Shown: positions 1-7,276 of the stretch, in pieces
Layout: each line of letters starts with the position of its first letter
How positions within the stretch are numbered: position 1 is the first letter of the stretch
DNA from: Paracoccaceae bacterium
GTDB taxonomy: Bacteria; Pseudomonadota; Alphaproteobacteria; Rhodobacterales; Rhodobacteraceae
NCBI GenBank assembly: GCA_013214575.1
Contig: JABSSD010000008.1
Location: 62,001 to 126,000, forward strand
Length of the DNA stretch: 64,000 nt
Reading direction: 5' to 3'
The notes under the pieces: model-generated
Told to the model about the DNA's origin: nothing
What the model saw: the letters and a program-made list of their open reading frames with translations, nothing else
Databases searched by the model: none
Made by a program: the position numbers and the translations under genes

Positions 1-894
1 CCGCCAGGCACAGCGCAGTTGCAAATGATCTTGCAGGTTGCCGCCAATCGCCGCGATGTCGCGCCGCACCTCGATGCCGTGCTTTTGCAGCAAATCGCCC
101 GGCCCCAGCCCAGACAGTTGCAGGATCTGCGGCGAGTTGATGGCCCCCGCCGACAGGATCACCTCACCCTTGGTCCGCGCTACCTTTACCTGACCGCCCT
201 GCTCATATTCCACCCCAACCGCGCGACCCTCTTCGATCAAAACCCGCCGGGTATGCGCCTGAGTCTCGACCTTCAGGTTTTCGCCGGTGGTGGTGCGCAA
301 GAAGGCCTTGGCGGTGTTCATCCGCCAACCGCCGCGCTGATTGACCCGAAAATAGCCGACGCCTTCATTGTTGCCGGTGTTGAAATCGGTGACATGCGGC
401 AATCCCCAAGCCTGTGCTGCCTGCGACCAATGATCCAGCACATCCCAGTGCAACCGCTGATTTTCGACCCGCCATTCACCGCCCGCCCCGTGCATTTCAG
501 AGGGGCCTTCGACGTAATCCTCGGATTTCTTGAAATAGGGCAGCACATCGTCCCAGCCCCAGCCCGGATTGCCCCGTTGCCGCCAGCCATCATAATCCGC
601 CGCCTGCCCCCGCAGGTACAGCATCCCGTTGATCGAGGAGCAGCCACCCAGAACCTTACCCCGCGGATAGATCAGCGAACGGCCGTTCAGCCCCGGCTCC
701 TCGGCAGTATGATACATCCAGTCGGTGCGCGGATTGCCGATGCAATACAGATAGCCCATCGGGATATGCACCCAGTGGTAATTATCCTTGCCCCCCGCCT
801 CCAGCAACAACACCCGATGCCCGGCCTCGCTCAGCCGTTTGGCCAGCACGCAACCCGCACTGCCCGCGCCAACGATAATGTAATCCCAACCCAT
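1..894 (-). CDS. GMC family oxidoreductase (choline dehydrogenase-like), 3' end beyond window
   Basis: This is the N-terminal 298 residues of an FAD-dependent alcohol/choline dehydrogenase-type flavoenzyme, cut by the left window edge. The start is ATG at 894. The Rossmann motif GAGSAG lies at residues 9-14, followed by a GMC signature around GKVLGGCSSINGM and the second family block ending NLQDHLQLR near the cut. GMC enzymes oxidise alcohols such as choline and glycine-betaine precursors with FAD in the cytoplasm or at the membrane. The substrate cannot be told from this half. No betaine genes are visible beside it. A choline dehydrogenase (BetA) is possible but unproven. Confidence 0.85.
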   Translation of the reverse strand, partial: MGWDYIIVGAGSAGCVLAKRLSEAGHRVLLLEAGGKDNYHWVHIPMGYLYCIGNPRTDWMYHTAEEPGLNGRSLIYPRGKVLGGCSSINGMLYLRGQAADYDGWRQRGNPGWGWDDVLPYFKKSEDYVEGPSEMHGAGGEWRVENQRLHWDVLDHWSQAAQAWGLPHVTDFNTGNNEGVGYFRVNQRGGWRMNTAKAFLRTTTGENLKVETQAHTRRVLIEEGRAVGVEYEQGGQVKVARTKGEVILSAGAINSPQILQLSGLGPGDLLQKHGIEVRRDIAAIGGNLQDHLQLRCAWR

Positions 895-1032
895 GCCTGT
901 CCCCGCTTGTTTGCGCCATCAGAGCATATATTCCGAGTGCGTTACAGGGGGATATGGCCACTCAATATCGCGTGCGAGACGCTGGGCAGTGCCCGACCGG
1001 CCTAGTCAAACCGGCCCAGTCAAACTTCCCTG

Positions 1033-1491
1033 TCAAACCGGCAAGGCAGTGGTTTTGAAAACGGTCCGCAGTGCAAACGAGCTTTGCATCTGCGCCACCC
1101 CCGGCAGCCGGGCCAGATGCTGCCGGTGAATACGGGCAAAATCATCGGTGTTCTCAGACACCACCTTAAGCAGGTAATCCGCCGATCCGGCCATCAGATG
1201 GCACTCCAGCACATCCGGGATTCGCGCCACCGCCCGCTCAAAGGCATCCAGCACCTCATCCGCCTGACCAGACAGGGTGATCTCAACAAAAACCGTGCTG
1301 GGCACCTGCATCTTGCGGGCATCCAGCAGGGCCACGTAGTTGCGGATATAGCCGTCACTCTCTAGACGTTGCACCCTGCGGTGGCAGGCCGAGGCCGACA
1401 GGTTCACCAGCTCGCTCAGGTCCGCATTGGAAATCCGCCCCTGTTTTTGCAACACCGTAAGGATGCGACGATCCGTTTGATCTAGTGACAT
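1033..1491 (-). CDS. Lrp/AsnC family regulator, divergent from ald
   Basis: This 152-residue protein has the full Lrp/AsnC architecture: an N-terminal winged helix-turn-helix (about residues 4-60, with SASACHRRVQRLESDGYI as recognition region) and a C-terminal RAM/ASNC effector domain. It lies 136 bp from the divergently transcribed alanine dehydrogenase gene, an arrangement typical of AldR-type regulators that activate ald in response to alanine. The shared promoter carries a direct repeat and palindrome that could be its binding sites. The alanine response is inferred from the neighbour, not seen in the protein. Confidence 0.9.
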   Translation of the reverse strand: MSLDQTDRRILTVLQKQGRISNADLSELVNLSASACHRRVQRLESDGYIRNYVALLDARKMQVPSTVFVEITLSGQADEVLDAFERAVARIPDVLECHLMAGSADYLLKVVSENTDDFARIHRQHLARLPGVAQMQSSFALRTVFKTTALPV

Positions 1492-1496
1492 TTTGG

Positions 1497-1542
1497 CGAA
1501 GATCCTTGCTCAGTTTAGGCCTTATAGTCGAAGATCCTTCGA
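1497..1542. promoter_or_regulatory. candidate Lrp-type operator pair
   Basis: The 11-mer CGAAGATCCTT occurs at 1497-1507 and again at 1529-1539, 32 bp apart (about three helical turns). The second copy is part of the palindrome TCGAAGATCCTTCGA (1528-1542). The repeat sits in the 136-bp gap between the Lrp gene and ald, so it is a plausible operator for the adjacent regulator. This is inference from position and symmetry. Confidence 0.45.
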
Positions 1543-1627
1543 ATCACAGGTTTTTATTTCGCCCGAAAAAGCAGCAAACACCAGAGTTGTGCCTGTATCC
1601 TGCTCCTAAGATTTTGGAGGATACACA

Positions 1628-2746
1628 ATGAAAATCGGCTGCCCCGCAGAAATTAAACCACAGGAATTCCGCGTTGGCATGACGCCCGACGCCGCCCGCG
1701 AAGCGGTCAATCAGGGCCATCAGGTGCTGATCCAGCAAGGGGCCGGCATGGGGTCGGGCTTTTCCGACGCTGACTATGCCACCGCAGGCGCAAACATCAT
1801 CACCACCGCCGAGGAAATCTTTGCCACGGCGGACATGATCGTCAAGGTCAAGGAGCCCCAGCCCGGTGAGCGCAAGATGCTGCGCGAGGGCCAGTTGCTG
1901 TTCACCTATCTGCACCTGGCACCGGACCCCGAGCAGACCCACGATCTGCTGGAATCGGGCTGCACCGCCATTGCCTATGAGACCGTCACCGATGATCGCG
2001 GCGGTTTGCCACTATTGTCTCCGATGTCCGAAGTTGCGGGTCGGTTGGCGCCACAGGTCGGTGCCTGGACCCTGCAAAAGGCCAATGGTGGCCGTGGCGT
2101 GTTGATGGGCGGGGTGCCCGGAGTGGCTCCGGCCCGTGTTGTGGTGATCGGCGGTGGCGTCGTCGGCACCCATGCCGCCAAAATTGCCGCTGGCATGGGC
2201 GCTGATGTGACGGTTCTTGACCGCTCGCTGTCCCGGCTGAAATATCTTGACGATGTGTTTGGCCGCGACTTCAAAAATCAGTATTCCACTGCCGGTGCCA
2301 CCCTTGATCTGGTGCGTCAGGCCGATATGGTCATTGGCGCGGTGCTGATCCCCGGGGCTGCGGCGCCAAAATTGATCAGCCGTGCGCAGCTTAGCGAAAT
2401 GAAGCCCGGCGCCGCAATCGTTGACGTTGCCATTGATCAGGGCGGCTGTTTTGAAACCTCCAAGGCCACCACCCATGGCGATCCGATCTATGACGTTGAT
2501 GGCATCATGCACTATTGCGTCGCCAATATGCCCGGCGCAGTTGCCCGCACCTCGACGATCGCATTGGGCAATGCCACCATGCCGTTCATGCTGGCCCTGG
2601 CTGGCAAAGGCTGGCGTCAGGCCTGCATCGATGATGCGCATTTGCTGAACGGGTTGAATGTCCACGCTGGCCAATTGACCTATTACGCAGTGGGCAAGGC
2701 GCTGGGAATCGACGTGGTCTCCCCCAGCATTGCGGTCAAACACTAA
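1628..2746 (+). CDS. ald: alanine dehydrogenase
   Basis: This 372-residue NAD-dependent L-alanine dehydrogenase reversibly converts alanine to pyruvate and ammonium in the cytoplasm. It is full length for the family. Expected landmarks are present: Arg15 and Lys75 (IVKVKEPQ) for pyruvate binding, His96 (TYLHLA), and the NAD Rossmann motif [10 protein letters not shown] near residue 175. The ATG is preceded by TTGGAGGATACACA, a good ribosome binding site. The divergent Lrp gene probably controls it. In this taurine-degrading lineage Ald can also recycle pyruvate and alanine produced by taurine:pyruvate transamination. Confidence 0.97.
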   Translation: MKIGCPAEIKPQEFRVGMTPDAAREAVNQGHQVLIQQGAGMGSGFSDADYATAGANIITTAEEIFATADMIVKVKEPQPGERKMLREGQLLFTYLHLAPDPEQTHDLLESGCTAIAYETVTDDRGGLPLLSPMSEVAGRLAPQVGAWTLQKANGGRGVLMGGVPGVAPARVVVIGGGVVGTHAAKIAAGMGADVTVLDRSLSRLKYLDDVFGRDFKNQYSTAGATLDLVRQADMVIGAVLIPGAAAPKLISRAQLSEMKPGAAIVDVAIDQGGCFETSKATTHGDPIYDVDGIMHYCVANMPGAVARTSTIALGNATMPFMLALAGKGWRQACIDDAHLLNGLNVHAGQLTYYAVGKALGIDVVSPSIAVKH

Positions 2747-2758
2747 ATCAAAGCATCA

Positions 2759-2788
2759 CCGGCCCTGCCTTACAACTGGCGGGGCCGG
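2759..2788 (+). terminator. hairpin after ald
   Basis: CCGGCCC (2759-2765) pairs with GGGCCGG (2782-2788), extended by GCC/GGC inside and an 8-nt loop. It starts 12 bp after the ald stop. There is no clear T-run, so it is a weak or Rho-assisted terminator. Confidence 0.5.
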
Positions 2789-2950
2789 ACTTGCCAGCCG
2801 CTCAGACCGGCGCCCCAGGCCCGCCCTGTTGCCAAAACACGCATCACCCACAAAACATTCTCGCAAAATTGACTTTCCGTTGGGGAATGCCTGCACTCTG
2901 TGGGCATTTGGCCGTTAAGACGTCCCAAATTGACAAACGGAGATATTTTG

Positions 2951-3757
2951 ATGGAACAGATTGTAGAGCAGGGTTTTGCCTATTGGCCGGTGGCCCTGAA
3001 CGGCCTCAAGGCGCTGGCGGTCCTGGTCCTTGGCTGGATGGCAACAGGCATGGTCAGCCAGGCCATCCGCAAACGCATCAATGCCACCCCTGAAATTGAC
3101 CCCACCCTGGGAAGCTTTATCGCCAGCATCATCCGCTGGACGCTAAAAGCTGTTGTTCTGATTGCGGTTCTGGGCATCTTTGGCATCCAGGCCACCAGCC
3201 TGGTGGCGATGATGGGCGCCGCGACGCTGGCCATCGGACTGGCGCTGCAGGGCACTCTCGGCAATCTGGCTGCCGGCTTCATGCTGGTGCTGTTCCGCCC
3301 CTACAAGCTGGGCCAATACGTCGATATCGGTGGCGCGTCAGGCACGGTCAAGGATCTGAACCTGTTCATCACCGAACTGGCCACCCCCGATAACGTGCAG
3401 ATCATCATCCCCAACGGTCAGGCCTGGGGCTCGGTGATCACCAATTACTCGCACCACGACACCCGCCGCCTCGATTTGGTGTTTGGTATTGATTATGGCG
3501 ACGATGCCAACAAAGCCATGGACATCATCCGGCAACTGGCCAATGCCGACAGCCGCGTGCTGAAGGATCCCGAGCCCTGGGTCCGGCTCACCAATCTGGG
3601 CGACAGCTCGGTCGATCTGACAGCAAAGCTCTGGTGCAACGCCGATGATTACTGGGAGCTGAAATTCGCCATGATCCAGGCGGTCAAAGAAGCCTTTGAC
3701 AGCAACGGCATCTCGATCCCCTATCCGCATGTTGTGGAAATCCACAAACAAGCCTAA
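2951..3757 (+). CDS. small-conductance mechanosensitive channel (MscS family)
   Basis: This 268-residue inner-membrane channel releases solutes on osmotic downshock. The start is set at ATG 2951 because GGAG lies 8 nt upstream; an in-frame ATG at 2900 has no such site. Two N-terminal membrane segments are followed by the glycine/alanine-rich pore helix TM3 (GAATLAIGLALQGTLGNL, about residues 92-110), then the beta domain (KLGQYVDIGGASGTV) and the C-terminal alpha/beta cage. The length matches the minimal MscS type such as E. coli MscS (about 286). Confidence 0.93.
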   Translation: MEQIVEQGFAYWPVALNGLKALAVLVLGWMATGMVSQAIRKRINATPEIDPTLGSFIASIIRWTLKAVVLIAVLGIFGIQATSLVAMMGAATLAIGLALQGTLGNLAAGFMLVLFRPYKLGQYVDIGGASGTVKDLNLFITELATPDNVQIIIPNGQAWGSVITNYSHHDTRRLDLVFGIDYGDDANKAMDIIRQLANADSRVLKDPEPWVRLTNLGDSSVDLTAKLWCNADDYWELKFAMIQAVKEAFDSNGISIPYPHVVEIHKQA

Positions 3758-3763
3758 AACAGC

Positions 3764-3789
3764 GCGCCCCTGCCACAACGCGGGGGCGC
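3764..3789. terminator. hairpin between convergent genes
   Basis: GCGCCCC (3764-3770) pairs with GGGGCGC (3783-3789) around a 12-nt loop in the 46-bp gap between the MscS gene and the convergent orphan gene. It has no T-run. A shared terminator role is inferred from position. Confidence 0.4.
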
Positions 3790-3803
3790 CATTTGCGCCT
3801 GTT

Positions 3804-4256
3804 TCATTGGTCGTCAGGCAGTTCGCCGAACACGACTTTTGTTCCCGTCTCGTCCGCAAACGACCACTCCGCCACCAAAAACTGATAGCTGCGGGTTTCC
3901 CAGCCGGACATATCGCGCAGAAAATGCGGCCGCCACGATCCCTCGACATGGATCGGAAAACGGATGTTGTCGATATTGGTTTGCGTCTGTTTTCTCGCCG
4001 CGTCACGGATAGCGTTCGAGAACGCCCGCTCTAAACATAGTTCAAGCGGCGCAGTTTCCATCGCCCGTCGACCTGCAAAAATGACATCAATCTGGGTTTC
4101 TTTCTGGAAAAAACCCTTGATCACCAGATCACCACGACTAGAGCGTGCTTTATGCGGCACCAGTTCGAAATCAAACGGCACAACACCCTTTTTGAAAAGA
4201 CCAGAGTCCTCTTTGACTGGGGTTATCGCAGTAGCTGGGGCACGACGGTTTTGCAT
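3804..4256 (-). CDS. hypothetical protein, 150 aa
   Basis: I do not recognise this protein. It has no signal peptide or membrane segment and is rich in charged and aromatic residues. A compact region around CLERAFSNAIRDAARK looks helical, and the C-terminal third carries a cluster of tryptophans (GSWRPHF, SGWETRSY, VAEWSF). The single-gene unit is followed upstream by about 130 bp of AT-rich DNA (4257-4390), unlike most gaps here. The start is ATG 4256. Coding potential is supported by uninterrupted length and by its placement convergent to mscS, not by homology. Confidence 0.6.
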   Translation of the reverse strand: MQNRRAPATAITPVKEDSGLFKKGVVPFDFELVPHKARSSRGDLVIKGFFQKETQIDVIFAGRRAMETAPLELCLERAFSNAIRDAARKQTQTNIDNIRFPIHVEGSWRPHFLRDMSGWETRSYQFLVAEWSFADETGTKVVFGELPDDQ

Positions 4257-4390
4257 TAAGTATTCAGCTCTGTATCAAGGTAAATCCGCATCACATAAAG
4301 TGACACAACGGGCCTATGGTCTACACAATACACCCAATCCGGTTAACGAATAATTGAATTCCCGCATAAGCTACATATCCAAAGCCAGGA

Positions 4391-4921
4391 TCAACCAACA
4401 CTTGAAACGCGCCGCATCACCAAAGTTGGCTGCCCCATGCACAACGCCTCTCCGCTGATCTGGTATCCCGTCTTTCGGGCAACATGCTGCGACACCATAT
4501 GCTCGGGGTCAAAGATGCAAACCGTCTCGCGCCAGCCTTTCACCTGATCCGCCCATTGATGCATGCGCTGCACCGCCTCACTGGCAAATCCCTGCCCATG
4601 TGCCGCTTGGGCAAACACCCAGCCCGCCTCGGGCACTCCGCCCAGGCTCGGCGTAATGTCGCGCCGGTAATCGGCAAATCCAACCTCGCCGAGAAAGCGG
4701 CCATCGTCGCGGGCCTCAACCACCCAATAGCCAAAGCCCAGGGCCTGCCAATGGCCAATATACCGCAGCAACCGCCCCCAGGACTCCGGGGCTGACGAGG
4801 GCGTTCCGGTGACATGGCGCACCACCTCGGGGTCCGCCCACATTGCCGCCACATCGTGCCAATCCTCCACCCGGTGCGGGCGCAGGATCAGACGATCGGT
4901 TTTCAACACCGGAGGCATCAT
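4391..4921 (-). CDS. GNAT family N-acetyltransferase (RimJ/RimL type)
   Basis: This 176-residue acetyltransferase begins with the RimJ/RimL-type strand LKTDRLILRPHRVEDW and has the acetyl-CoA loop region QAAHGQGFASEAV at about residues 107-119, matching the Q/RxxGxG/A pattern. It probably acetylates a small molecule or protein N-terminus; the substrate is unknown. It starts ATGATG at 4921/4918, overlapping the stop of the upstream YtoQ gene by 1-4 nt, so the two are translationally coupled. Confidence 0.88.
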   Translation of the reverse strand: MMPPVLKTDRLILRPHRVEDWHDVAAMWADPEVVRHVTGTPSSAPESWGRLLRYIGHWQALGFGYWVVEARDDGRFLGEVGFADYRRDITPSLGGVPEAGWVFAQAAHGQGFASEAVQRMHQWADQVKGWRETVCIFDPEHMVSQHVARKTGYQISGEALCMGQPTLVMRRVSSVG

Positions 4922-5367
4922 CCCGGCAGCTCGCCGCTCAGCACATAGCGCAGGATTTCGACCACCTGTGCAGGCTCTTCGGCCACCGCCAGCGCCGCCG
5001 CATCCACCTCTTTCAGGGCGTGCTGATGGTCTGGACCGTGCAACACGATCAACGATTTACCCAGCGCCGCAGCAAACCCGGCATCAAAGGCCGCGTTCCA
5101 CTGTTTATACTTGTCGCCAAAGCGCACCACCACCACGTCGGCATCCGCAATGCCCTTGCGGGTGCGGATCGCGTTGACCATTGCGCCCTTGTGGTCATGC
5201 CAGTACTTGTCGCTTTCTGCGCCTAAGATACGCACACCACAATCGTCACTGGACTGGTGATGGGTTATCGGGCTGTTGAACGTCACATCCAAAGACGCAG
5301 CCCCCTCAAGGATCTGCTCGCGCCAGTCCGAGTGGATCTCTCCCGAAAGATAAACCTTCAAAGTCAT
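4918..5367 (-). CDS. YtoQ family protein
   Basis: This 149-residue protein opens MTLKVYLSGEIHSDWR, the characteristic start of the YtoQ family, which resembles nucleoside 2-deoxyribosyltransferase folds. Conserved segments include SPITHHQSSDDCG and FGDKYKQWNAAFDAG. The biochemical role of the family is not established. It is the first gene of a two-gene unit with the GNAT acetyltransferase (overlapping ends). Confidence 0.88.
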   Translation of the reverse strand: MTLKVYLSGEIHSDWREQILEGAASLDVTFNSPITHHQSSDDCGVRILGAESDKYWHDHKGAMVNAIRTRKGIADADVVVVRFGDKYKQWNAAFDAGFAAALGKSLIVLHGPDHQHALKEVDAAALAVAEEPAQVVEILRYVLSGELPG

Positions 5368-5467
5368 ATATTTAGCCCCTTATTCTATCCATCCACCCGA
5401 CCAAAGCGGTTCCGGGCTTGGCGGACAGATCACAGTATCCACCAGCCCGGGCCATACGTCCACCACA

Positions 5468-6100
5468 TCAGCGCCGCCGGGCAACCAGATAACGATTGGG
5501 CGGGTTGGCCGGGTAATTGCCAGTCTCGATGATATCAAACCCGGCCCGGGTCATCGCCGCCTCCAGCTCTGCAATCGACATAAAAGCGACATAGGGCGCC
5601 TTGCCCAGCATCTGCGCCAGCGGCAAGATCAGCCGCATCAACCGATAGCTCCAGGCAGCCCCGCCTTGCGGGCGACAAAAGCTTTTAGAGATCAATACCC
5701 CGCCGGGCTTTACCAGAGTGTGAATATGGCTCAGCGCGCCGTCCAGATCTTCGATCAGATGCAGCAGGTTAAAGGCCAGCACCGCGTCATAGGGACCGGC
5801 TGGAACCTCGCTCACACCGGCCTGCACAAAGCTCAGCGTGCGGGCCAGTTGTGTTTCGGCCTTGCCCCGCCCCACTGCGATCATGCTGCCAGAACTGTCA
5901 CTGGCGGTGTATTGCGCCACCGCACCGGCCAGCAACAGCGCGGTCGAGCCGGTGCCACAGCCCAGCTCCAGCACCTGATCCTCGGGGCCTAAATAGGACC
6001 GGGTGCGCCCCAGAGTATACTCATAGGCCGCCATATCCGAAATCGGCCGCTTGGCGTATTTCTCGGCGACGCCATCCCAGAATTTGGTTGTTTCTTGCAT
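5468..6100 (-). CDS. class I SAM-dependent methyltransferase
   Basis: This 210-residue cytoplasmic methyltransferase has the SAM-binding motif VLELGCGTGSTALLLA at about residues 43-58, motif II DAVLAFNLLHLI and a post-I acidic residue. The substrate is unknown. The start is ATG 6100 with GGAG 8 nt upstream. It is divergent from a LysR gene only 85 bp away, so the LysR protein is the likely regulator of this methyltransferase. Confidence 0.88.
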   Translation of the reverse strand: MQETTKFWDGVAEKYAKRPISDMAAYEYTLGRTRSYLGPEDQVLELGCGTGSTALLLAGAVAQYTASDSSGSMIAVGRGKAETQLARTLSFVQAGVSEVPAGPYDAVLAFNLLHLIEDLDGALSHIHTLVKPGGVLISKSFCRPQGGAAWSYRLMRLILPLAQMLGKAPYVAFMSIAELEAAMTRAGFDIIETGNYPANPPNRYLVARRR

Positions 6101-6135
6101 TTGTATGTCTCCTTTGCAGCCAAGCTACCCATACG

Positions 6136-6166
6136 GCAATGCGATAGGAATTGCCGAAATTCGCAA
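6136..6166. promoter_or_regulatory. candidate LysR operator
   Basis: Two overlapping inverted repeats lie in the 85-bp gap between the methyltransferase and lysR genes: GCAAT-N9-ATTGC (6136-6154) and TTGC..GAA..TTC.GCAA (6151-6166). The first has the T-N11-A style spacing usual for LysR-type sites. The role is inferred. Confidence 0.4.
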
Positions 6167-6185
6167 TACGCTTATACATATACGC

Positions 6186-7076
6186 ATGAGCAACCCGCCA
6201 AAGACCTTTGACTGGAACCATGTCCGCGCCTTTCTTGCCACCGCCGAGCAGGGCTCTTTGTCGGCAGCGGCCCGCAACCTTGGCCTCAGCCAACCCACCC
6301 TAAGCCGTCAGGTGGCGGCCCTGGAGCAGGATCTGGAAGTGCTGTTGTTTGAGCGCATCGGCCGGGCGCTGGAACTGACCCCCGCCGGGCTGGAGCTACT
6401 GGAGCACAGCCGCAGCATGGGCACCGCTGCCAGTGGCATTGCGCTGACCGCCTCGGGGCAATCACAGTCGATCGAGGGTGAGGTCAGGATTACCGCCAGC
6501 GACGTCTACTCGGCCTATCTGCTGCCGCCGGTGCTGCACCGGTTGCAGCAACTGGCCCCCAGGCTGCGGGTCGAAATTGTCGCCGCCAATGACATTCGCG
6601 ATCTGCAACGCCGCGAGGCCGACATCGCCATTCGCCATGTGCGCCCCGAGCAGCCCGAGCTGATCGCCCGGTTGATACGCAACGACAGCGCTCATTTCTA
6701 TGCTGCCACCCGGTACCTCGACAGTCATGGCCGCCCCACAAGCTTTGCCGATCTGAGCGCCCATGATTTCATCAGCTTTGGCGAACCGGATCAGATGATA
6801 GAATTTCTGACCCCGATGGGCATCCACCTGAGCGCCGGTAATTTCCGGCTGGGATCCCAAAGCGGCGTGGTGGCCTGGGAATTTGTCAAACAGGGGTTTG
6901 GCATCGCGCCGATGTCCGATCAGGTGGCGGCGCAGGATCCGAACATGGAACGGATCCTGCCGCAGATGGAGCCGATCATGTTCCCGCTCTGGCTGACCAC
7001 CCACCGCGAACTGCACACCAGCCGTCGGATCCGGCTGGTGTTTGATACGCTGGCGGAGTTTCTGTCAAAGGGCTGA
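6186..7076 (+). CDS. LysR family transcriptional regulator
   Basis: This 296-residue regulator has an N-terminal winged HTH (FDWNHVRAFLATAEQGSLSA, then ARNLGLSQPTLSRQVAALE) and a periplasmic-binding-like effector domain. The start is ATG 6186, where the conserved N-terminus begins; the upstream in-frame ATG at 6051 lies inside the divergent gene. It most likely regulates the adjacent methyltransferase gene and itself from the shared 85-bp promoter. The effector is unknown. Confidence 0.92.
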   Translation: MSNPPKTFDWNHVRAFLATAEQGSLSAAARNLGLSQPTLSRQVAALEQDLEVLLFERIGRALELTPAGLELLEHSRSMGTAASGIALTASGQSQSIEGEVRITASDVYSAYLLPPVLHRLQQLAPRLRVEIVAANDIRDLQRREADIAIRHVRPEQPELIARLIRNDSAHFYAATRYLDSHGRPTSFADLSAHDFISFGEPDQMIEFLTPMGIHLSAGNFRLGSQSGVVAWEFVKQGFGIAPMSDQVAAQDPNMERILPQMEPIMFPLWLTTHRELHTSRRIRLVFDTLAEFLSKG

Positions 7077-7090
7077 ACAATCAAACCCTA

Positions 7091-7133
7091 CAGCTTTTGG
7101 GCCGTGCTGCGCAGCAACACGGCCCAAAAGCTG
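7091..7133. terminator. perfect 16-bp hairpin after lysR
   Basis: CAGCTTTTGGGCCGTG (7091-7106) and CACGGCCCAAAAGCTG (7118-7133) form a perfect 16-bp stem around an 11-nt loop that is itself partly self-complementary (CTGCGCAG). It begins 15 bp after the LysR stop. No long T-run follows, but the stem is very stable. Confidence 0.7.
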
Positions 7134-7137
7134 ACCA

Positions 7138-7179
7138 TCCCTGCGGGAAGGCGCTTTGCACCTCCCCAAGGTCAGGCAC
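7138..7179 (+). repeat. degenerate copy of intergenic repeat family A
   Basis: This 42-bp stretch matches, at roughly 80 percent by eye, one arm of the repeat at 9826-9888 read on the minus strand. The shared core is CGGGA.GGCGCTT.GCACC, then C.CCCA.GGTCAGGC. It lacks the opposite arm. Confidence 0.6.
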
Positions 7180-7220
7180 GGGCCTTGTGTCACATTCCAA
7201 CAGCCGCGACATCAAAGCAC

Positions 7221-7252
7221 AAAAAAACGCGCCCCAAATCGGAGCGCGTTTT
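7221..7252 (-). terminator. rho-independent terminator of pheT
   Basis: On the minus strand AAAACGCGC (from 7252) pairs with GCGCGTTTT (to 7224), 9 bp with an 11-nt loop, followed by a run of seven T. It ends the pheST unit 24 bp after the pheT stop. Confidence 0.85.
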
Positions 7253-7276
7253 CAAAACCTTACTGAGTAGCGCCAA

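Noticed and set aside
19-1005. 328-codon plus-strand frame at the left edge
   Set aside because: It is antisense to the GMC oxidoreductase with a clear FAD motif.
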